Made by a program: the position numbers and the translations under genes
Assembly: GCA_015345905.1 (NCBI GenBank)
Contig: JADDTR010000011.1
Span: 1 to 64,000, forward strand
Length of the DNA: 64,000 bases
Source: Aotearoamyces nothofagi
Lineage: Eukaryota; Ascomycota; Leotiomycetes; Leotiales; Tympanidaceae
Reading direction: 5' to 3'
The notes under the pieces: model-generated
Told to the model about the DNA's origin: nothing
Seen by the model: the letters and a program-made list of their open reading frames with translations, nothing else
Databases searched by the model: none
In this document: positions 57,170 to 64,000 of the stretch, in pieces
How positions within the stretch are numbered: position 1 is the stretch's first letter
Layout of the letters: the number at the start of each line of letters is the position of its first letter

Positions 57170-57714
57170 ATGAGCACTTATGGGTCACCGGGAGGTCGGC
57201 AGATCAATTCGAAGCCTACCCCGTAAGCTTCTCCTGCCTCCTTGACAAATCACTAGAGGTACTAATTCCGTTATAGGCCAGAGCGCGGTAGCTTTCCTCT
57301 CGATCACGATGGTACGATAACCTCCAAACGAAATGCAGGCATTGGACTTGATAGTCAATGATCGCTGGTCATTCCAGATGCAAAGATATAAAGTGCTGAT
57401 AGGATTGCCTTCTAGGAGAGTGCAAAGACGTCATGATTAGCTATCTGTCTTGCATAAAGAGGGTGAAGGGAACGAACGATCCGGAGTGCAGGAATCTGGC
57501 GAAATCATACTTGGCATGTAGAATGGATCGGTATGTGAAGGGCCATGCTGTTGGAACCGAAGAAGGCATCTACGGATTACAATGCTGATTGCAATTGACA
57601 CACAGAAATCTGATGGCGAAGGACGAATTCAAGAACCTGGGATTTGCGGAAGAGAAAGCACCAGAGACAGAAACCAAAAAGAAGGAAGGGGAACAAAAAG
57701 AGCTGAGATGGTAA
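57170..57714 (+). CDS. COX19: Cox19, cytochrome c oxidase copper-chaperone protein
   Basis: Four exons, 57170-57222, 57277-57311, 57416-57530 and 57606-57714, give 103 residues beginning [11 protein letters not shown]. The protein acts in the mitochondrial intermembrane space and cytosol in copper delivery for complex IV assembly. The twin CX9C pair that defines the CHCH fold is exact: [11 protein letters not shown] and [11 protein letters not shown]. The family motifs '[17 protein letters not shown]' and '[18 protein letters not shown]' are also present. The C-terminal Lys/Glu tail is usual in fungi. All exon joins preserve these motifs, which makes the splice model secure. Confidence 0.95.
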
Positions 57715-57967
57715 ATACTTGGGTCGTCAATATATGATTGAGAAGCACCTCAGGTGCTGTATTAGTAGATATCATCTGTAGCATAGCACTCGGCGTTGGG
57801 GTGGAGGCCTAGAATTGGGAATTTGACATCGCCATATGGCGGCCTGGCCACTCTTCTCATCATCGTAACAGCCATTGAGAGTAAATTATGCACACGCGTT
57901 TATGACTGCCTCCTATGTCAATACTTCACAAGGTTCCTCCATCAGATCAGCCAGTTCAATCTCAAAA

Positions 57968-60364
57968 ATGAAATCCAACGCGAGTCCCAGAGCCTCATCT
58001 ACACCTCCTGCCACTGCTGGTGACGAGGACGAGGCGCAAGGTCACATGACTTTGAGAGCGCGATTTACAACTCGGCTCGAAGACAGATTCCGCCATGGAG
58101 CAACATACGCAACACGAATAATTGATCCGAAAAGTAGCTTTCGCTCAAGATCATCAAATCTCATGCCCCTAGAGTCGAGACTACTGGGCGTTGCGCTGGT
58201 CGTACGCTCAAAGGACGGTCCGCGCTTCATTTTCAATTACCCACCGCGATTAAAGACCAATAAGAAGACCGAGAAGCCTCGGTACGGAACAGAGCTTGAT
58301 CCCACAACGCCAGAGGCAAGCGACGACGAAGATGGCAGTGATGATGATTATCTAGAGGATGCATATTATGTGCGTCACAAGAAGTTGGAAAAGCTCAGCA
58401 TAGGAAAGAAGGAACGTCACGTGAATCCTTGGGATGGCGACGACCATTTTGAGAGCGCCGATGGGCAGCAGATCGTTCCTTGGGAGCACATGGATGCGTT
58501 TGCTACCAAGGACCTGGCGAGTATTCTGACGCCCGCGAGAGCATATCACAAGAAATGCTTCGAGCTTACTCTCGATCCACTCACTTTCGTCACGTACCCC
58601 ATGCATCAGCGCGAGGATGGGCGGTGGAAGAAGAAGAAGAAAGAAAAGAAGCGGAGGAAGAATAGAGACGGCCTGGAGAATGGAACTGATAGTGTCAAGG
58701 TGGAAGACGAGCTTAATCCTGAATCTCCCACAACGCCAGAGGCGGAGGTAGGGGAGGAGAAGGCCAAGCTGGTTTCAACGACCTCGTTCACTTCGGAAGA
58801 GGGTGCTGACCAAGGAGGAATGACTATGTTTAACCTTGTCTTTATCATGAATCCTCGTCGCACAGAGGCCCCGTCTCAAGTCACCGATATGTTTGAGCAT
58901 GTAGCGAAAGACATCAACAAGGCTTTGAGGTATGCCCAGAGCTATAGTAACTACGTGTGGAAGGAATCAGAGATGATCCTGAGCTTGAAGGAGAAGGCTC
59001 GGGAAGAGAGTGAGTTCAGCTGAAATAGGTATATCAAGCATACTGATCTGGTAACAGGACAACCGATGAGCTCTCTGTGGAAGACCATCCTGGAGAAATC
59101 GTCTCTTGCAGGGGCTATCAAGACGATCCATGAATCTCTCTCGACCAATAACATTGCCGTGGTGCATCTAATGTCGAACCCTCCAGTTAGGCTATCCGTT
59201 CAGATACCCAGGCCTTACTTCCTCAGCATCCCCCCTGAGAATGACGAGGTTTCGATGCCGGGCATCTGGATCACCACGGCAAACTCCCTTGCCGACCAGG
59301 ACGGCGACGACGGTTCGATCCTGAACAAGCACTTCGCGCTGCTGCTGCTGGAGGACGAGCAGAAGATCATTGCCGATATCCAAGTAGATGGCGGCGAGCT
59401 CACTGGCCCCCTGCTTGAATACCTCAAGATCGTGAAGCCTACTCTCTCGTGCGTATCCCCGAAGCAAGCCCACCCCTCCAGATCTAACGTCGTCGACAGA
59501 TTCAGCCAGACGGCCCAGCAGCACGCCATCTCCCTCTCCGACATCCGCATCCTCGCACAGCACCTCATCTACCACCGCCGCGCCATGGCCATCCCCCCGC
59601 TCCACGCGCGCGACACCTACATCCTCTCGCCGAACGCCGACCACCACGCCCTCCCCGCCGCCTCGGAGCGCTGGTCCTCGCTCTTCCCCCTCGCGCCCCC
59701 CTTCCCCACCTTCCTCGCCAACCTCTCCCTCGCGCCGCGCCCCTACAAGTCCTTCGTGCCCTCCAAATCCCACCGCCCCGTCTACATGTCCATGCTCGCC
59801 TTCCTCCTCCGCGGCGGCTGGGCCACGCAGCTCCGCACCTTCGCCTGGGTCATCGCCTGGCCCGAGATCCGCTACGAGGTCCAGCACGCCCTCGACGGCG
59901 ACCGCCTCCGCGCCGCCCTGCGCGACCCCGACCCCGCCGCCCCCGCCGCCCCCGCCGACGACCCCGCCCCGCCCTCCCTCTCCTCGGAGGCCCAGGCCGA
60001 GCGCGCCCGCCTCGCGCGCCTCCGCGACAAGGCCCAGCAGGACCTCGCCGACTTCAACCTGCGGCCCCTCCCCGCCCGCACCGCGACCCCGAACCTCAAC
60101 CACGCCCCGCACGTGCTGCGCCTGCCGCCGCGCGTCATCCGCGACCCGTACCGCGCCGAGCACGTCGACAGCCTGTACCTGGCCGCCGTGGCGAAGCGCT
60201 TCCGCGACGACCGCGCCCGCAAGCTGTTCATGCGCTTCGCGCGCTACTTCGACGGCCGCACCGCCCTGGAGGGCGTCGCGCTGCTCGAGGGCATGAAGAG
60301 GAAGGAGGCGTGGAACGTGATGCTGCAGTTCGAGGAGTACTTGCTGGTCGTCAAGCACTGGTGA
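57968..60364 (+). CDS. NPR3: Npr3, nitrogen permease regulator (SEACIT/GATOR1 subunit)
   Basis: Exons 57968-59009, 59058-59448 and 59500-60364 join to 765 residues; an earlier in-frame ATG at 57902 is possible but has a poorer context. Npr3, with Npr2 and Iml1, restrains TORC1 at the vacuole when amino acids are scarce. Features: 'LLGVALVVRSKDGPRFIFNYPP' at the start of the longin-like domain, an acidic linker, 'TMFNLVFIMNP', 'PRPYFLSIPPENDEVSMPGI', 'HLIYHRRAMAIPPLHARDTYI', and a C-terminal 'FARYFDGRTALEGVALLEGM' helix block. Exon 3 is markedly more GC-rich at third positions than exons 1-2. That produces a 474-codon antisense frame, which is not a gene. Confidence 0.92.
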
Positions 60365-60984
60365 GCTGGCCAGATGGTGGCGGAGCGGACGAGGGGACGG
60401 CGTGGGAATCGTGTATATGGCAATTCCAGGGGGGAGGGGGGAACTATAAAAAAGGAACCGGTTGGCTGGATATCCACGGTAGATACTGTATAATGTCTTC
60501 ACTCCTTCGTTCCATAAGCAATCACTGGCACCAGCGATAGAACCACGCGTTTGAAGAGCTAGGTTGAGCAAAGCCTGGCTAGGCAGACAGTGACAGCTAC
60601 TTGGTAGATGAGACATAAAACTAAATTAAACAGGCAGAAGAGTTGCGGACTCCATGCAAAGGTATCATAGTGACGGATGTGGCACGCCAGACGCAAAGTA
60701 ATAAAAACCCATAAAACAGAATACCCAGATCCCAAGACCCTGAACCCAAAACATGACCGTGTCCCGTCCCGTGTCTGACATGTGTATGACGAAGCAACGC
60801 TAAAGCCAGAAAGCTCCAAAACGACCGCCGATGCAGCAATAACGCCGCGTGTGTAGTGGAGACCTGTGAACGAAAGAAAAGTAGGAAACCCGTACACGTG
60901 CTTGAAAATGATCCTAATCCAGTACAGTAGATCTACCATTGCCCTATTCCAATCCTTGATCGCGTGGTATATGAGTTCAAAAAT
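60365..60984. other. Convergent 3' region
   Basis: This carries the 3' UTRs of NPR3 and of the bHLH gene. No further gene is supported. Confidence 0.5.
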
Positions 60985-62760
60985 CTATTGCGTCAAGTCC
61001 ATTCCGTATTCATCCTCCTCTTTGAACGAGATGGATCCAGTCCCACTGCCACCACTGTTGTGACCACTCCAGTATTGGCCCGGTCCACCGACGCCTTGGC
61101 CGGCGTCACCGGTGCTGTGATTGTCGGGGCTGAGAGACGTGGAGTCGCCAGTGCTGCTGCCGATTGGATCTCCCTTGACATCAGTATGTTTGGGAACTCT
61201 CAGTCCAGTGCCAGGCGTTCGCGAATATTGGAAGCTGGAGACCCCATTCTTGTGCATGGCATCCATCAGCTCTGTCTGCATTCGCCTTTCATCTTCTGTG
61301 GGCTCGAAAGGATACGTCCCACCCAGGTCAGATATGAGATTCGCGAGCTCTTCCTGTTGTTGTAGCTTGAGATGCAACATCCACATGAGATCACGAGTCC
61401 AGCTTACAGATCCGTTCAATATATCACCCTTGTTCGGACCCTTGTCCTTCTCCTCCACGGGTATGCCTTGAGTTATATTGCCTGCCGTAGCCCTTCGAGC
61501 ACCTGGCCCAGCAAGGCCAGAGGTGGCTTGGGGTGGGCTCATGCTCGTGGAGCCAAGCGTCGGAGATAATGGCGAGTTGTTTTGTAGTGCTTTGCGAACC
61601 TTCTCATCCTCTAGTCGATGCATAGGGACTAGGTGACTCAATTCCTGGATTCGCTCATTGATGTTGTCCCGCCTCCTCCGTTCTACTAAGTTGTGTGACT
61701 CCCGTCTTCGCCTTCGCTTCATCTCTTGAGTTTGCATTGTTGGGGCGCTTCCTGCTTGTCCACCATTGAGCTTGGGTGGTAGGGACCCAGTCTTTAGAAT
61801 ATCAGATATTTGCGGATTGGGATGCATTCCAGCTTGCATCGGCGACGAGAAGCCAGATCCCGGAAACGACGTCATGCTACCGACACTATCACCCCAATTG
61901 CCCGAAGGGTTCTTTTGGTGTCGGTTGTGGTTGCTGGTCCTTATTGGCTGTGATGGGAAACTGCCTGGTTCTGTTCCGTTTAGGTTGAGAGACTGGACAT
62001 TAAGTCCAGGTGTTTTTGGGGTCAACGGACTTCGCGTATTTGAGCTCTTACGCTGCATGGACATGGACGGCCGGGACCGAGGTTTGGCGTTCATATAGTT
62101 ATCACCGGAGCCATTCTGCATATCAGCAGCAAGTGGGGAGCCGGCGAATGATGTTGGGGACTGAAGGGAGTTGCTAAACTGTTGCTGCTGCTGCATGTGC
62201 CTGAGTTGCTGATGGTTAAAATTATGAACAAAAGGACTTTGTATGGGATCGCCATCTGGCGTGCTCGAGTAAGCATTGTTAAGCTGGTTCTGTTGATCCA
62301 TCGATAGGCCAGTTCCGTTTTGTCCGTTGTACATATTTTGAGCGATATTAAAGTCGAAATCATCAAGAGTGGTGAAGTTCTGGTTGCTAGATTGCATGCC
62401 ATTCTGGTTCGACTGTTGTTGCTCCTGAAAGTTTCCTAGACTATCGAGCAGGTCATCGTCATCCAAAGCTGATATACCTTTCGAGAAGCTGGCATTCGGA
62501 TTTGACGCCTGTGGCGTGAAGTTGGTTTGGAACCCACCACCCATATAGCTTCCAGGCTGAATAGACATGGGCATGGTGAGATCGTTGGGGTTAATGCTAC
62601 CATTGGTGCCCGGCGTGGAACCAAATTGATTGAAGTGTTGCTGGGGCATGTTGAATGACTGATGACCGTTGTTCATGTATCGATGGTTGTTATTAGAGCC
62701 AAAGAGCTGGTCGTCTGGTTCGTCCTTAATGAAAGGGCTGGTCGATCCAGTGCCGGCCAT
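60985..62760 (-). CDS. bHLH transcription factor with long loop
   Basis: A single-exon 591-residue frame. Residues ~1-340 are Gln/Asn/Ser-rich with an acidic 'ALDDDDLLDSLGNF' patch that could act in activation. The basic region and helix 1 are at ~348-378 ('RRRESHNLVERRRRDNINER', with the H-x3-E-x3-R set that reads CACGTG-type E-boxes). A ~60-residue loop rich in Pro/Ser precedes helix 2 at ~440-470 ('NKGDILNGSVSWTRDLMWML'). The C-terminus ends 'ISFKEEDEYGMDLTQ', acidic. This matches the Pezizomycotina factors annotated as HLH transcription factor 'GlcD gamma' (recalled, not searched). Target genes are unknown. Confidence 0.88.
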   Translation of the reverse strand: MAGTGSTSPFIKDEPDDQLFGSNNNHRYMNNGHQSFNMPQQHFNQFGSTPGTNGSINPNDLTMPMSIQPGSYMGGGFQTNFTPQASNPNASFSKGISALDDDDLLDSLGNFQEQQQSNQNGMQSSNQNFTTLDDFDFNIAQNMYNGQNGTGLSMDQQNQLNNAYSSTPDGDPIQSPFVHNFNHQQLRHMQQQQQFSNSLQSPTSFAGSPLAADMQNGSGDNYMNAKPRSRPSMSMQRKSSNTRSPLTPKTPGLNVQSLNLNGTEPGSFPSQPIRTSNHNRHQKNPSGNWGDSVGSMTSFPGSGFSSPMQAGMHPNPQISDILKTGSLPPKLNGGQAGSAPTMQTQEMKRRRRRESHNLVERRRRDNINERIQELSHLVPMHRLEDEKVRKALQNNSPLSPTLGSTSMSPPQATSGLAGPGARRATAGNITQGIPVEEKDKGPNKGDILNGSVSWTRDLMWMLHLKLQQQEELANLISDLGGTYPFEPTEDERRMQTELMDAMHKNGVSSFQYSRTPGTGLRVPKHTDVKGDPIGSSTGDSTSLSPDNHSTGDAGQGVGGPGQYWSGHNSGGSGTGSISFKEEDEYGMDLTQ

Positions 62761-64000
62761 AGTGCTTAAAGGCCTTGATCACCGTCGGCAAGTTTGCGCG
62801 GCCAAGTTCAATAGTCGAGTTTGTGGCAATCGTGATATATTGCCTGGCGGTTGTAGAATGCTTGAGCGTGAGCTACCTATTGCTGTCAAAACAAACATTA
62901 GCATGGAATCCATGATAAGGGCCTATGTGGAAACGGGAAAAGCCACGACATCGTCTAGCACTTGCGAGACCCTTAAAAGATGCACCAAGGGCGGCACAAA
63001 GGGGCCGGCCCTACGCAGATTTGCCATCCCTCAAAAGCGAGATGCAATCGGCAGTCCTACGTAGGGCAGCAGAGTTTCGCTGTCGCATAGCATGACCCTT
63101 GCGGTATATTGGGAGACTCGATGCTTGGATCAGCTCACCGAACAGACAGACGCCACCGAAGCTTCAGGGCGGGAAATGGCCAGTGCTTGGAGATCAATAT
63201 CCTTCTCACCGCCGTGCAGACCTGGATCAAAATAGAAAAATCCCGAATGTCGAGCAATTGTGTAAGGATCGAGGGTCGAGGGGCTCTTCTGTGCAGCAAG
63301 CCGTCAATTGTCGCCCAAACAATGGAACGATGACGGCAGTGGAGGGATATCTCGAGCCAGACAGGAATCCCTCTACAGGCCTGTGATGGAAAGAGCTCGC
63401 TAGGGAAGGGAAAACACTCACTCGCTGCTAGACGGGAGGAGGGACTCCAATCGATGCTGCCGACAGCCGGGCCTTTACGAACCGCAACTACAGCTCAGAG
63501 ACTGCGCTCGAGGGACGGCGAGAAGGGCGCTTTAGATCGGCTTCAGTGGCCGACGTCGTACAGCGAGGGCGAGGGCGAGGGCGACGGCGGAGCGCGAGCG
63601 TCTGACGGCAGCGTGCAACGTCGGTCGGTATAACGAGCGCAGGGCAGCGATCAAAAGCACAGAGGCACAAAAGCGCACACGTCGAGCGACGTGGTTCTGT
63701 ACAGGTCGCTGGAGGCCAGGGTATTGGAGTTGCGGAAGAGCGACGACAACCGCAGGGCCAATGCCGCAGGGAAGAGGCACAGGAAAGAGGGTGCGGAGGG
63801 TGCGGAGGGTGCGATGAGTAAGGATGCGGTGTGCGATGGGCGAATCGGCTGTGGATGACGAGGGCGAGGGCGAGGGCGAGGGCGCGAGCGCGAGCGCTCA
63901 GATGTACGGAAGCGAAGCGTCGTGGTGCTGCGAAGCGGTCGGGAGGGGGGGGGCAAGAGGGCAGAGGGTAGAGGGTGGAGGGTGGAGGATGGAGGGCAGC
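62761..64000. promoter_or_regulatory. Upstream region of the bHLH gene
   Basis: Probable 5' UTR and promoter. The right half has G-rich hexanucleotide runs (GAGGGC four or so times at about 63564-63586 and again at about 63860-63884) and a terminal 'GAGGGTGGAGGGTGGAGG' run. Minus-strand Arg/Pro/Ser-rich frames here arise from that composition. No gene is supported before the window end. Confidence 0.45.

Noticed and set aside
59192-60616. 474-codon open frame on the minus strand
   Set aside because: It lies antisense to NPR3 exons, is Gly/Val/Glu-rich, and follows directly from the high GC3 of the NPR3 coding strand.
1-64000. CRISPR array, operons, ribosome-binding sites
   Set aside because: The window is eukaryotic (spliced genes), and no regularly spaced direct-repeat array was seen.

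Overview
The window looks like a chromosome segment from a filamentous ascomycete (Pezizomycotina). Genes have short introns (about 45-105 nt) with GTAAGT-like donors and CTAAC/CTGAC branch sites. A HET-domain gene is present, and two blocks are extremely AT-rich with C-to-T/G-to-A decay of the kind left by repeat-induced point mutation (RIP). I cannot name the species; Leotiomycetes or Dothideomycetes are guesses.

Layout. (1) 1-6735 is an AT-rich RIP block that begins with the end of a hAT-type DNA transposon cut by the window edge. (2) 6736-31911 is an accessory, normal-GC region. It holds a pseudokinase remnant, two BTB genes, a ferric-reductase-like gene, a SIR2 deacetylase, a 2EXR-family gene with a split duplicate, small unknown genes, and a 4.2 kb unit with ~225-265 bp terminal inverted repeats (21011-25231) that carries C2H2 zinc-finger genes. 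It ends with a HET-SET-MYND fusion gene. Four otherwise well-preserved genes here each carry one in-frame stop. (3) 31912-45300 is a second AT-rich block, made mostly of two ~5.85 kb hAT copies placed head to head (32589-38417 and 38720-44603). (4) 45300-64000 is largely conserved chromosome: an APH-like kinase, a DUF3824-like repeat protein, a GFA/CENP-V-fold enzyme, COX19, NPR3 and a long-loop bHLH factor.

Most notable observation: the hAT element is not a simple transposase unit. Divergently from its transposase it carries a spliced gene whose product reads as a histone H3 core domain. Loop 1 is two residues longer than in canonical H3, a length also seen in centromeric H3. A second element gene encodes a coiled-coil protein ending in a long Asp/Glu-rich tail, a composition common in histone chaperones. 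In-frame stops in the H3-like gene fall almost entirely where H3 or a sister copy has Gln, so they are explained by CAG-to-TAG RIP. Three copies or part-copies are in the window. The role is unknown; a chromatin function for the element is inference.

All splice models were read by eye from frame continuity and splice motifs; no database search was run.
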